Assembly: GCA_028554755.1 (NCBI GenBank)
Contig: JAPTOF010000003.1
Span: forward strand, 12,498,001 to 12,562,000
Reading direction: 5' to 3'
Source: Cordia subcordata
Lineage: Eukaryota > Streptophyta > Magnoliopsida > Boraginales > Cordiaceae
DNA length: 64,000 bases
Shown: positions 11,591-22,276 of the stretch, piece by piece
Numbering within the stretch: the stretch's first letter is position 1
Layout of the letters: each line of letters starts with the position of its first letter
Program-made: the position numbers and the translations under genes
The notes under the pieces: generated by a model
What the model was told of the DNA's origin: nothing
Seen by the model: only the letters and a program-made list of their open reading frames with translations
The model's database searches: none

Positions 11591-13040
11591 TACGTGCCCA
11601 AGGATTTTAAGCACAATTGGCTCTAACATTATTGCCTAGTTAGGGGCATAAAATCTAGTGGTACTAGGATGCACCTTAGAAATTTTGATAGTTAGAGTTT
11701 AGTTGACGAGTCTTTTACTTTTCTTTTTCTTAGTACTTTTTGTTTTCTTTTTCATTTCTTTTCTTTTTATTTCTGTTTCGCTCATCTCCATTGCTTTCCA
11801 TACACAGAGCCTTGTTATTTGCATTTTCTATTTTGAGCTTTTAAAATTGTGCTTTTATTGATTTCCTTTGTAGATCTTTTTAGTAGAATGGAAATTGGGT
11901 GCAAAGGAAGTTAATGGACACAATCATCAAAACATGGCATGTACAGCTTAATGCTACACAGGGTTGTATCCATCCACTCTCTACTTGTCCTCTCTTATCT
12001 ACCCCTACCCCATCTCGCTTACATGCTTTGTGATGATTACTTGCTTGTCGTGTGGTTCTATTTTACTTGCTTAAGAACAAGCAGAGTTCATGTTTAGGGG
12101 TGAGGGAGTTTGGTTTTATTGTTTTATGATTCATTATAGTAGCCTGCATTATTTCTATAAAAATGGTTAGATTTGTTTTGATTTTTATGCATTTAGAGTC
12201 GTTTATCTCTGTGTTAATTAGAATGTTGGCTTTTGATATTGACTTAATTGATTGGAGATAAGATTGTATTATGGGGAGTGAATAGAGTCAAGGGAGATCT
12301 TAGACTTGGAAGAGATGTCTCTTGAAAGTGATAGAGAATGAGTACCTTTAACAATGTATCTTGTAGCTACCCCATAGCTTGGTGGGAAAATGTGGCTTGA
12401 AATGGGTTTTGATATGAGTGTCCCTTCCTTGATTGGTTCTTTGATATGCCTAGCCTTTCTTTTTCTTTTTCTTTTTGTTATGTGACGAAAAAATAGAAAA
12501 ATCCAAAAAAAATTAAAAAAGGAAAAAAAAAGGTGCAAAAAGATGAAAAAGATTGAAAAATCACAAAAAAAGTGAAAAAGGGAAAAAGGGAAAGCACAAA
12601 AAAAATTCAATATATAAGTGCTTAAGTGACACAATGTCAACTTAGTATAGGTTAATCTCTTTGTTCTTTGTTGTTATGTGAATAACGCTCTTGCATCATT
12701 TTGTGAGCCATTTTGTTTGTACATTCTTCCTCTTCTTATCGTTGAGGATTTGTGTTGGTTGGGGAGGCTATGTTAGTTGAGAGGGTAGAAAGTATTAAAT
12801 TTTCGTGTATGTGTGTTAAACTCTTAGGCTTGTGGTGGCATAGCTACTTGGGAACTTCCTATGAGGTGCGAGACCCCTTGTGAGTAAAAGGAGGATCAGA
12901 AAAGGCTTGGGGACCCCTCTAAGAAAGGAATGACCCTTTCAAGCTCCTTAGATTCATTAAGATAGCAAGTCAATACTTTAGGAAACCATATTTAGTAACT
13001 TTGAGATAAACTTAGGCTTGGTCTTGCCTGGGGACAAGCA
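11591..13040 (+). other. Non-coding 3' tail of copy C
   Basis: This region has no gene. It begins with the GGTACTAGGATGCA-type motif that follows the coding region in all copies (near 11650). It then has T-rich sequence, a first hairpin-plus-G-tract (about 12067-12115), a pyrimidine run followed by an A-rich purine run (12455-12610), and a second hairpin just before the PPT. Confidence 0.65.
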
Positions 13041-13057
13041 AGGAGAAGGTTTGGAGG
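13041..13057 (+). other. Polypurine tract of copy C
   Basis: AGGAGAAGGTTTGGAGG lies three bases before the TG of the LTR at 13061, preceded by a hairpin at about 13023-13042. It is the expected plus-strand primer site. Confidence 0.65.
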
Positions 13058-13060
13058 TGT

Positions 13061-13896
13061 TGATGTGTTGGTTTTTTGTGTGGCCTGCATTGCATTTCTA
13101 TATCTATTTAGAGGTGTTTTTGAGCTTATTAGATGGCCTTAGTATTGTATTTATATCATATTTGTTTTTAGATGCTAATAGTAGTGGCCTCACCTTAGCC
13201 TTAATCTATGTTAACAGCATAAGTCTTACTTGCGACTACATTTGAGTTGATTAATTGTGCTCTTAATGCTTTTAATATAATAGGTAATCAGCTCTAGCAT
13301 GAAACATGACTAAAAGGGTACCACTATCACTTGTTTGACCTAAGGGACTTAATCTCTAATTTGAAACAAAACTAAAAGGTTAGACTCCCTATTAGGAAAT
13401 TAATCAATGCCTAAAGGACTTAGATACTAGACCCAAAAGCCTTAGCTAGTTAGGACAAACCTATACTTCTAATTGGGCCTGCTTAGGGATAGAGTTGCAT
13501 CAACAACTAGAAGTAGTAAGGCTAGAAAACTAAGCCATAATTAGAGTAAACAAACCATCAATAGCCTCAAAACAGGGTCAGAAACCTAAATCCATTCCAA
13601 AAGGGCAATCTCCCCTAAAGCTTCCCAAAACCTTGTAGATTCTCACTTCTATAGCATGTTTATACCTCCATTCTTTTAGTTACGTTACTTTCCCTTTAGT
13701 TTAGGTTTAAGTTCAAGTTTCACTCAATCTAAAAATGCTATAAAGAGTGGGTAGGACCTTACGTAGCTAGTGTATGATGCACTTTCACTTAGAACCACGT
13801 ATATTCTAGCCTCCCCGTAGACATGTCCTTGCACTCACACATGCTATACTACTATGACTCGTGTGCTTATGGGTAACACTTTTAAAGCTTACTCCA
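13061..13896 (+). mobile_element. LTR shared by copies C and D, internally deleted
   Basis: The LTR begins TGATGTGTTG and ends in CA before a PBS. At 836 bp it is about half the length of the related LTR at 45056-46622. The sequence jumps from early U3 to the R/U5 part near 13160, so the palindrome array and TATA box are missing. It is the 3' LTR of copy C and the 5' LTR of copy D. Confidence 0.75.
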
Positions 13897-13902
13897 AGTT
13901 TT

Positions 13903-13920
13903 TGGCGCTATTACTGGGGA
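13903..13920 (+). other. Primer-binding site of copy D
   Basis: TGGCGCTATTACTGGGGA lies six bases after the LTR end. It matches the tRNA-Asp complement at 15 of 18 positions. Confidence 0.7.
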
Positions 13921-14190
13921 GGCATCGTTATTGGTTTCTTTGTTTTTGTCTGTTTTTCATTAGTTCTGTTGTATATACATTTCTTGTTTGCCTATCATGT
14001 ACATATCTATTTTATTATTTGTTTCTTTACTTATTTTTGACATTGCTAGTTTAGTTTGCTTCTAGTGTTTGAGTTTTCTTTTGTGTTTTTCTTAGGATCT
14101 CGGTGTTTATAGTAGGTTGTTGCTTGTTGAATTAAAGTTTAGGGGTTGAAGTGTAGAAGAAGAATTAGGTTGCTTTGCATTCTTAAATAG

Positions 14191-15150
14191 ATGGATAATC
14201 CTAATCTTGATCCTCCTAGAGCCAAGACCTTAAGGGAATATCTTAGGCTCAATACTTATCAACCCCATGTGCCTATTCAACTACCAACCTTAGAAGATAT
14301 GACCTTAAGATTAGGCCAAAGACTTTACAAATGCTCCCATCATTCTATGGCCGTAATAATGAGAAACCGTACGCATATATAGGTGCATTTATTGAGATAT
14401 GTTCTACCATTCATTTTAGGATGTCTCTTCCGAGAATGTTAGGCATATATTTTTCCCATTCTCTTTGAAAGATAAAGCGAAGCAATGGCTTAAGTCCTTA
14501 CCCCACAAGTTTATCACTAGTTGTGATGAGCTTCAAGTTAAGTTCCTTTAGAAATTTTTTTCCCAATAACTAATACAACCACTCTTAGGGCTGAGATCAC
14601 GACAAGAGTTAGAACCCTATCACGAAGCTTGGAAGAGATTTAATGAGCTTTGTCACCTATACTCATATCACAGGCATGATTTACATGAATTACTCTAGTT
14701 TTTCTATGTAGGCTTGACTTCACCTCATCGGTTGATGGTAAAAGTTGCGTATGGTGGAGGGTTCTTAGATTTGACACCCAAGGTGGTATGTTATAAATTA
14801 GAGAAATATGGCAGAGGACTCATTCCAAATTGCTAATTTTGAGAGAGTTAGGAAGGGAACTAAGAATACCACTCTTAGAAGTGTGTTTAGGGTCGACTTG
14901 AATTATGATTTAGTTGCTAAGGTATAAGCTTTCACTAGGACGTTTGACCAGTTTATGTCTTTAGAGGCTACATCCACTCACAGGTCTACTTTTAATGTAT
15001 CTTTCCTTTATCCTCCGAGTCCTAGAGAGGTGTGTGCCTTGTGCTCTGAGTCTAGCCATACCAATATAGCATGCCCTCTCACTCCATAGTTTCCTGAGTT
15101 TATGCAGGAACACATCCTCACTAATCAAGGTCGTTAATCCAATCTTTCTT
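14191..15150 (+). pseudogene. gag: gag pseudogene of copy D
   Basis: The ATG at 14191 starts MDNPNLDPPRAKTLREYL, close to the copy C start. Decayed capsid segments follow (about 14330-14720). A knuckle-like Cys-X2-Cys-X4-His-X4-Cys reading can be followed at about 15030-15075. The frame shifts several times. Confidence 0.7.
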
Positions 15151-15879
15151 ACCCACTCGGACTTAGGTGGCGTGATCATTCCAAGATAGTGTAGTCTCAC
15201 AACAGCGCAAATTCTTCTTATTCATTCCAGAATCATCCTAGTCCATCACTTTCTAGTCCTCAAGGGTTTTATCAAGCAATTACTGAGCCTTGGTATCCTA
15301 GTTTGTCACAGTAGTCATTCTAGTCTACTCTCATTAGTTTCACTCCAACTGTTCAGCCTCTAGTTAACCATAGTTTTGATTTACTTGGTGAGATGATACA
15401 GGCACAATAGTAGATGTTTTAGAACACCATAGGAGATTTGAAAACTCAAAAAAGATATCTTGTAAAACAAGTTTATGGTAAAGACCTATGGAAGCTGCCT
15501 GTTTGTCCTAAGCTGAGTCCTAGAGATCCTTGTAGAATAGCCAACTCTTCTATAAGCGATTATGCATAAGCTAAGGCCTTCACGACCTTGAGAAGTGGAA
15601 GGGTTATAGATAATCAGGTGAGAGAGCCCATGAGTAGAGCTAGGCCTGAAATGACGTGTTGAAGGAGATACTAGTGTGCGTAAAGAGAGAAATCGCATTG
15701 AAGTGATTTTTGATCCACCACGTAAAGAAAGGAAATAGGTTGATGAATCTCCTGATGTCACTCCTAAAGTTCCTTTTCCTTTAGCTTTAAAGAGGCCATT
15801 AAGAAGATACCGACATATGCCAATTTTTTAGCGATTTGTGCATTAGGAAGAGGGAGGCCACCCACCTACTTGAGAAGGC

Positions 15880-16624
15880 GAAGCTTACAGAGAGGGTTAG
15901 TAGCATTAGTACCATTGGCGTTCTGCCTAAACTTAGTGATCCTGGAGCTTTTATCATTTTTGTACTATTAATGATCACTCGGTAGCCCATGTCTTGCTTG
16001 ATTTAGGTTCTAGTGTCAATCTTATTTCTTTTTAGTGTGTAAACATCTAGGTTTGGGGGTGTTGAAGCCTACTAGTGTGGTTTTATAGTTATCTGATAGG
16101 AGTGAGAGGAGACCTCAGGGATAGTTGATGACGTCACTGTTAAAACTGGAGAATTTTCCTATCCTATAGATTTCATTATTCTATACATGTATCTAGGTCA
16201 TGAAACTAGGTATACGACACCTATCCTTTTGGGAAGACCATTTTTAGCGGCTACTAATTCAATGATTCATTATATGACAGGGATCATAGAGTTTACAATT
16301 GGGAATTTGAAGGAAACGATTACTAGTGTTGGGTCACCACCAAGGATAGGGCAGGTGACAAAACTAGAGTCTGTCACTTCTAGTGATGATGATTCCCATG
16401 ATTCTTTCTTGTCCTTAAAAGATAAAACTGTGCTTGGCATGATCATCGAGCAGTTTAATTTAAAGGCTTTTAGTGAGACATACTTAAAGAGTGATGTGAT
16501 TTCCTTAGTAGATATTCCTGATTCCTATATCGAGGAGTCCTTTGATTCACTCCTAGCCCCGAGTGATATTGGTGAGCTTGATGAGATTATTGCTCTTATT
16601 AACTCTGGCATTTCTCTTTCTTAA
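15880..16624 (+). pseudogene. Protease and acidic linker remnant of copy D
   Basis: The protease motif DLGSS is intact at codon level at 16000-16014, unlike copy C, but the frame is broken just after it. The open part 16187-16624 (about 145 codons) contains TPILLGRPFLAA, the end of the protease domain. It continues into the acidic segment with SSDDDSHDSF and IGELDEIIALINS shared with copy C. Confidence 0.65.
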
Positions 16625-17119
16625 TTGAATACCTCTTCCATTCTCTCATCTACTATTAGATCTAGTGAGACCATTGCTATAGATCCTTCTTTAGCAAAGA
16701 GTAGTCTCGAGCTTCCACCGAGTGTGCTTTCTATTATTTTGGAGTCCATATTTTTGCCCATTATTTCTGATCATATAGAGGAAAATGCTTCATTTTCTCC
16801 CTAGGTTTAGCTAGAGTTTAGGTTAGCCATTAGTGAGTTGAGTTTGAAAAAAGAGATTCGAATGTTAGAGCGTGTTGTTGTGCCATTTCTTACATCTTGT
16901 CCCATGAGATGCAAATTTTTAGATCCATTTCTTTTATCAAATGATGCCCAGCATCACCTTGTGTACACATTCATAGGGCATGAGTTCAAATCTTTAAGGT
17001 GTCGATGCATGGTGTTGACTGCATTTTTTATTTATTGCCTCCATTTGTTGCTTTCTTCTTTGCTAACTTGCTTATCTCGCAGTACGAGCCCAAAAAACTT
17101 TAGGAACCACTGGCCTTAA
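16625..17119 (+). pseudogene. Unknown C-terminal region of copy D
   Basis: The region continues from the acidic segment after a stop. The motifs SSLELPPSV, MRCKFLDPFLL, DAQH and HEFKS match those of copy C in shifting frames. No known domain is recognised. The post-coding motif follows at about 17125-17170. Confidence 0.5.
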
Positions 17120-18546
17120 CATTACTGCCCAGTTAGAGGCATAAAATCCAGCGCTACTAGGAGGTATCCTAGAAATTTTGATAATTAGAATTTGGTTGAT
17201 GAGTTATTTACTTCTGCTTTTCTTAGCACATTTTGTTTTTCATTTCTTTTTCTTTTCAGTTTTATTTCCCTCATGTCCGTTGGTTTTTATACATAAAGCC
17301 TTGTCATTTACACTATTCATTACGAGCTTCTAATGTTGTGTTTGTTGATTTCCATTGTAGATCTTTTTAGTTGAGTGGAAATTGGGTGCAAAGGAAGTTA
17401 ATGGGCACAATCATCAAAACATGACAGGTGCAGTTTAATGCTACGCAAGGTTGTATCTATCCTTTCTCCACTTGTTCCCTTTTTATCTATCCTATGCCTA
17501 CCTCCTTTAAATACTTTGTGATGTTAATTGCTTGTTATATGGTTCTATTTTATTTGCTCGAAGACAAGCAAAGTTTAGGTTTAGGGACATGGGAGTTTGG
17601 TCTTGTTTTTATGTTTCATTAAGGGTAGATTTGCATTATTTTCTTAAAAATGGCAAAAATTTTTCGATTTTGGGGATACGGAATCGTTTGTCTCTTTGTT
17701 GATCAGAGTGTTAACTCTTGTTTATTGACTTTTTGATTGGTGAAGATAAGATTGTACCATGGGGAGTGAATAGATTCGAGAGAGATCCATGACTTTGAGG
17801 AGATGCCTTTTGAAAGTTGTAGGGAGTCAGCACTTATAAGAATGCACCTTGTAGCTACCCCATAACTTGGTTGGAAATAGTGTTATTAAAAGGGTGTTGA
17901 TATAAGTACCCCTTCCTTGATTGGCTCTTTTTAATGTGCCTTAGCCTTTCTTTTTCTTTTTCTTTTTGTTATGTATACAAAAGTATAAAAAATGCCCCAA
18001 AAAATTAGAAAAAGGCAAAAAGGTGCAAACAGATGTAAAAGATTTGAAAATGAAAAAAATTGATAACACAAAAAAGCCAAAAGGCCCCGAAAAGTTCATT
18101 GAATAAGTGCACAAGTGATATAATGTCGATTTGGCATAGGTTGCTCTCCTCTTTCTTTCTTGTGTTGTGAATAAGGCTCTTACGTCGTTTGTGAGCCATT
18201 TTGTTTGTATCTTCTTCTCCTTATCTTTGAGGTTATGTGTATATTAGGAAGGCCATGTTGGTTGAGGGGCATGAAATATCAACATCTCAAGTGCATGCGT
18301 TAGAATCCTAGGTTTGTGGTGGTTATAGCTACTTGGGAATTTCCCAAGAGGTACGAGACCCCTTGTTAGTAAAGGGGAGGATCCAAAAAGGCTTGGAGAC
18401 TATCTACAAAAGGAATGACCTCTTTATACTTCTTTGATTCACCGAGATAGTGAGTCAAGGCTTTAGGCAACCCTCTTTACCAACTTTGAGATAAACTTAG
18501 GACTGGTCTTGCTTGGGGACAAGGAAAGAAAAGGTTTAGGGGTGTG
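17120..18546 (+). other. Non-coding 3' tail of copy D
   Basis: There is no gene. It contains the first hairpin (TTTGCTCG-AAGA-CAAGCAAA near 17550), the pyrimidine then A-rich run (about 17945-18075), a second hairpin near 18510 and a purine tract just before 18547. Confidence 0.65.
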
Positions 18547-19440
18547 TCATGTAGAATTGCTAAACTTGAGGAGGATTTCTCTAATGTCCAGCATAATTTA
18601 ATGAGAGGCAATCTGATTGAATCCTCTATTGCATAGAAGAAATGCCTGATTACTAAATTGAAACGAGCTAGAGACAGGGAGGAGTCTATCTAGAAACAAA
18701 AGTCTAGGATTAATTGGTTATAGAAAAGGGATAGGAACTCTTCATTCTTCTTTAAAGCGGCTAAGGGTAAAGTTGCTCGACAAGCTCTGAATGCCCTTTA
18801 TGATAGAGGTGGAAATTTTCTTATAATAGAGGATGCAATTGGTTTTGAAGCTATCAATTTTTTCCCAGATCTCTTAGGCAAGAATGATATGGCAGACTTT
18901 TCTCGACTCATGAATCTTGACAATCTTATTGCTAAGAAACTTGCCCCTGACGAGGTTGCCTCTCTTATTGAACTGGTCACCAATGAGGAGATTAAAAGAT
19001 CACTTTTCTCGATTGACAATAATAAAAGCCTCGGCCTTGAGAGTTACAAATCACACTTCTTCAAGAAAGCGTGGGAAATTGTGGGTCTTAAAGTCATAGT
19101 TGCTATCAAGTCTTTTTTTCAGTTTGGGAAAATGTTAAAACAATGGAACACTACCTTCTTTTCCTTCATTCTAGAAACCTACAATCCTAATAATATTCAG
19201 GATTTCTGGCCTATTGCGTGTTGTAATACACTCTACAAGTTTGTCTCTAAGATTCTCACTAATAGGCTCCAACCAATTATGAACGAGTTCATTCCTAAAG
19301 AATAGATTGCTTTTGTTAAGAACTAGAATATATCTGACAATATTCATCTTGCACGAGAGATTGGTCATGGGTATGATAATGGAAGAGGGATATCTAAGGT
19401 GCACAATCAAGATTGATTGGAGAAAAGCTTATGACTTGAT
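18547..19440 (+). pseudogene. LINE (L1-type) reverse transcriptase fragment
   Basis: The plus strand encodes the linker and start of an L1-type RT. The open part 18889-19305 includes LFSIDNNKSLG, HFFKKAWEIVG, KQWNTTFFSFI, DFWPIACCNTLYKFVSKILTNRLQPI. After a stop come AFVKN and NISDNIHLAREI. The upstream segment (18700-18888) resembles the KQKSRINWL and SSFFFKAAKG part of the linker. It ends soon after the KIDWRKAYD motif, so fingers are present but palm motifs with the catalytic aspartates are missing. It is 5' and 3' truncated and abuts the PPT of copy D. Confidence 0.85.
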
Positions 19441-20237
19441 TAAATCCTTCAAAGATGCTCAAGCTTCTCTACAATAATTCATTACATCCATATGAATTTT
19501 AATCTCAAATGGTTCATCTCATATTTTCATTGTTTGATAAAATAACATGATGAACTTCTAGTTCGTGATCATAAGGATGTCGATATGAGCTTTTCAAGCT
19601 AATTGTTTGAGCTTGGTATGTTAAACAATGAACTTTTAGTTTGTGATATTTGACATTATGAGATATATATATAATTCAAAATTAAATTAAGAAGGCTAAA
19701 AGAAAACTTCACCGAAAATTGTTATACTACTTTACCAAAAATCACGGTATGGAATATCCTCATATTGTCAACGAATTTTCTCTCCAAATCTACATAATAA
19801 TCTCTTTATATCTTGATTAATAGAGACTAATCATGTTGATAACATGTTATAAAACTAAAGAGAAAAATGAGAATAAGAGAAGAGACAAAAATGCGAGGGC
19901 AGAGAAGAATAATTTTTTTGATATTGATATGTGTACAATTACAACATATAAAGCCTATTTATAGGAATTGATGACTTGCTTTCCAAAAATTTTCCTTTAC
20001 AACACTAAAGGGCTTTTCTCGCTTTGGATTTGGGTTATAACCCAATATCTCTTTACAGAATCTGAATATCCATAATAATTAATAATTTCATAAAAAATAT
20101 AATAAAAAAATTTCACTTTAAATATTATTTGCTAACTATTACTCTAGCATCAATTAAATTACCAATTAATGTAATATATTAAAAAAGTTCCACTTAAAAC
20201 ATTTCTTGCTAAAAGTTTTTTCAACACTAATAAAATA
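19441..20237 (-). mobile_element. Possible Ty1/copia-type LTR remnant in AT-rich DNA
   Basis: No gene is present. On the minus strand there is a TATA box CCTATAAATAGGC (plus 19953-19965). About 115 bases downstream lies a TTATAACATGTTATCAACA segment (plus 19834-19852), reminiscent of the LTR end of some plant copia elements. From about 20085 on, the sequence belongs to the AT-rich tandem repeat that continues after 31178. Confidence 0.35.
20233..20237 (+). repeat. Target-site duplication, left
   Basis: AAATA directly precedes the TG of the 5' LTR and is repeated exactly at 31179-31183. Five bases is the usual size for Ty3/gypsy integration. Confidence 0.85.
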
Positions 20238-20535
20238 TGATGAGTTGTGATTTGGTGTGTGTTTGCATTGCCATTTACTTATATTTTAGAGGTGTTGAAT
20301 GCTTATAATGATGCATTAGTGTAGTACTTTTGATAGGAATAGGCTTAAGCGTGAACAAATGTGCAAATTGAGTTTAAGAGGTAAATTGCTACACTAATTG
20401 CTTGTTTTCAATGATTTAGATGAACTCTGGGTTAAGATAAAGACTGGACGATGAAAGGTGATGAAGATGGGATATGTATGGGGCCAAGAGAGAAGACCAA
20501 AGGCCGAAGAGATCAAAATTTGATGAAGGAAGTCA

Positions 20536-20700
20536 GCCGAACGACCAAGGAAAAAGAGTCGGTCGACCGGCCACTCCAGAAAGCTTCATCAAAAAGCCGG
20601 ACGACCCTCCTTCAAGAGCCGGTCGACCGGCCACTCAAGAGAGCTCCACTAGAAAGCCGGTCGAGTATTCCAGAGGCCGGTCGACCGGCTATGCGCGAAC
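20536..20700 (+). repeat. Three 60-bp palindrome repeats in U3
   Basis: Units start at 20536, 20596 and 20656, exactly 60 bases apart. Each has a GCCG(G/A)(A/T)CGA half-site followed by a GGTCGACC palindrome (20571-20578, 20631-20638, 20679-20686). The array ends just upstream of the TATA box. The position suggests an enhancer or transcription factor array. In the 3' LTR one unit has gained an extra half-palindrome by a 13-bp insertion (29731-29743). Confidence 0.85.
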
Positions 20701-20712
20701 CTATAAATAAAG
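20701..20712 (+). promoter_or_regulatory. TATA box of the 5' LTR, copy E
   Basis: CTATAAATAAAG lies directly after the palindrome array. It would set the start of the full-length element RNA. The same box is at 29880-29891 in the 3' LTR. Confidence 0.75.
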
Positions 20713-22004
20713 CCCGATGCGAAAGAATTTAGGGAGGAGCAAAAACACGTACTTCACACCTAACCTTTCACACATTTAACCCTAATCTCTAGCCGCCTCC
20801 CACACCCTTTTCACACACTTTTCACCAAGAACCAAGCTTAGTTGGGAGGATTCAAACGCTTTGGAATCAAGATTGTTCACAAGCTGTGTTCTAAATTCGC
20901 TAGGATGAAAGGGGAGTTTTGTTATATCTCTTTCATTCTATTTTCCATTATGTCTGAGTAGGCTTGTATAGGGTGATTAAACTTATGTAATGGGTTGATT
21001 TTATACTCTTATGATATGGGATATGATGGCTGAACATATATATATATGTTTTGATTTGTCTTATTTAATTGGGTGTTCTTTCATTCATGTCTATGTGTTT
21101 GATAAAATGCCTAGATGAGTAACATGTATACAAATTGAAGTTTGTTTGTTACTAAACACATCTAATCCATGTTATACTCATGTCTATGTGTTTGTATGTG
21201 GATGCTATGAAGTGGGTAATGCTTTTATTCATGTCTATATGCGTATTTGCATGCCTAGTAACGAGCATAACTTTAATATTGCATTTTATGCACGCGCTAG
21301 CAAGTGAAATCCTACTGTAGTGACTTTAGAATGACGAAGCATAATTTAGGGCTAGTCTAGATCGAGTCTCCTTTGGCTTTAAATCCAGCCAATAGGTTTC
21401 AGGATAGATTTAGTCGACCTTAGCAACACTAGGTCTTGGCTTTAAACCCAGCCAACGGTTTAGGTACTAAGGTAGGTTCATTCTAAGCCACCCAGGAAGT
21501 TAGTTAGTCAATCTTGAGGCCCTAGGTCATAAGGACCACGCCGTAGCTCTAGGAGGCGCCGCCTAGGGACGGACCCGCACCGAGTCCTAGGGGGAAATCA
21601 GGACATTAACTAGCAACCTAGTTAAGAGCACTTATGATAGTTAGCCATCATCCCTTAGTCCCGTAGCATTTGAGTATAGAATTACCCATTCATAAGTCGA
21701 AGTCACCCTATCCCTTTTCAATTGTTAGTTTCCTCTTAATCAACTTGCGTTTCCATTTGTTTTTATTCATAGTTTAGTTTTATTTTGTTTACATAGAGCT
21801 CCCAATAATCCAAAATCTCACAAGAAGAAATTCACCTAGTTAGATCTGTCTTTTTAGCTCCTTTTAGAACATCAAGCATAGGATTCATTCACATTATTCA
21901 CGCCTCCCTGTGGTTCGACACCTGCACTCGTACCCACTATATTGCACGATCCGTACGCTTGCGGGTCTTTTAGAGCTTGCTCTCGTAACACGACATCAAG
22001 TTTT

Positions 22005-22022
22005 TGGCGTCGTTGCTGGGGA
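22005..22022 (+). other. Primer-binding site, tRNA-Asp type, copy E
   Basis: TGGCGTCGTTGCTGGGGA matches the complement of the plant tRNA-Asp 3' end at 16 of 18 positions. Both differences are C-to-T. It begins six bases after the LTR. Confidence 0.85.
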
Positions 22023-22276
22023 GGCACAGTGATTTGCATTCAGTGCTTGTGTGTTTTGATAATTTCTTTTCTTGCTTTTTCTTTATAGTTTGTTTAGTTT
22101 TTACTTATTTTGTTTACTGGTTACATTATCTTGTTTTAGTTTTTTTTTGTTGGTTTATTTCAGCTTTTGACTTTATTTTTTTTAGTAGACTTTTTAGAAT
22201 TGTGGATTATTTGCTGTAGTGTAGGAATATTGAAGTTTTCGGGGGTTGAAGTGGCCGGAGTTAGGATAGTTTGTGC

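Larger units (their letters stand above)
7956..13896 (+). mobile_element. Non-autonomous Athila-like element (copy C)
   Basis: This element comprises a partial 5' LTR (7956-8347), PBS (8353-8370), a leader, a gag-like region, a protease-like region, a short unknown C-terminal region, a non-coding tail, PPT (13041-13057) and an LTR (13061-13896). RT, RNase H and integrase are absent: the protease region passes within about 800 bases to the post-coding motif (near 11640) that follows integrase in full copies. The element therefore depended on another element's enzymes. Its 3' LTR doubles as the 5' LTR of the next element. Confidence 0.75.
13897..18546 (+). mobile_element. Non-autonomous Athila-like element (copy D), 3' LTR lost
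   Basis: The internal region has the same layout as copy C: PBS, leader, gag-like, protease-like, unknown C-terminal region, tail and PPT (about 18526-18545). The expected LTR is replaced by LINE sequence at 18547. Copies C and D are clearly diverged from each other, so the head-to-tail structure is old or arose by recombination between separate insertions. Confidence 0.75.
20238..21998 (+). mobile_element. 5' LTR of copy E
   Basis: The LTR is 1,761 bp, beginning TGATGAGTTG and ending CGACATCA. U3 holds three 60-bp palindromic repeat units before the TATA box. R/U5 holds three copies of the 'catgtctatgtgtttg' motif and two TTGGCT/AGCCAA hairpins (21373-21392 and 21436-21455). Confidence 0.95.

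Noticed and set aside
20536..20700. Evenly spaced palindromic repeats as a CRISPR array
   Set aside because: The spacers are repeated with the palindromes, the units lie in a retrotransposon promoter and the DNA is eukaryotic.
20451..20732. Open frames over the U3 repeats with a periodic Arg/Pro/Ala peptide (also 29617-29889 and 44314-44760 on the minus strand)
   Set aside because: The 60-bp repeat is a multiple of three, so frames stay open by chance. The region is U3 upstream of the TATA box, and the LTR indels ignore the frame.
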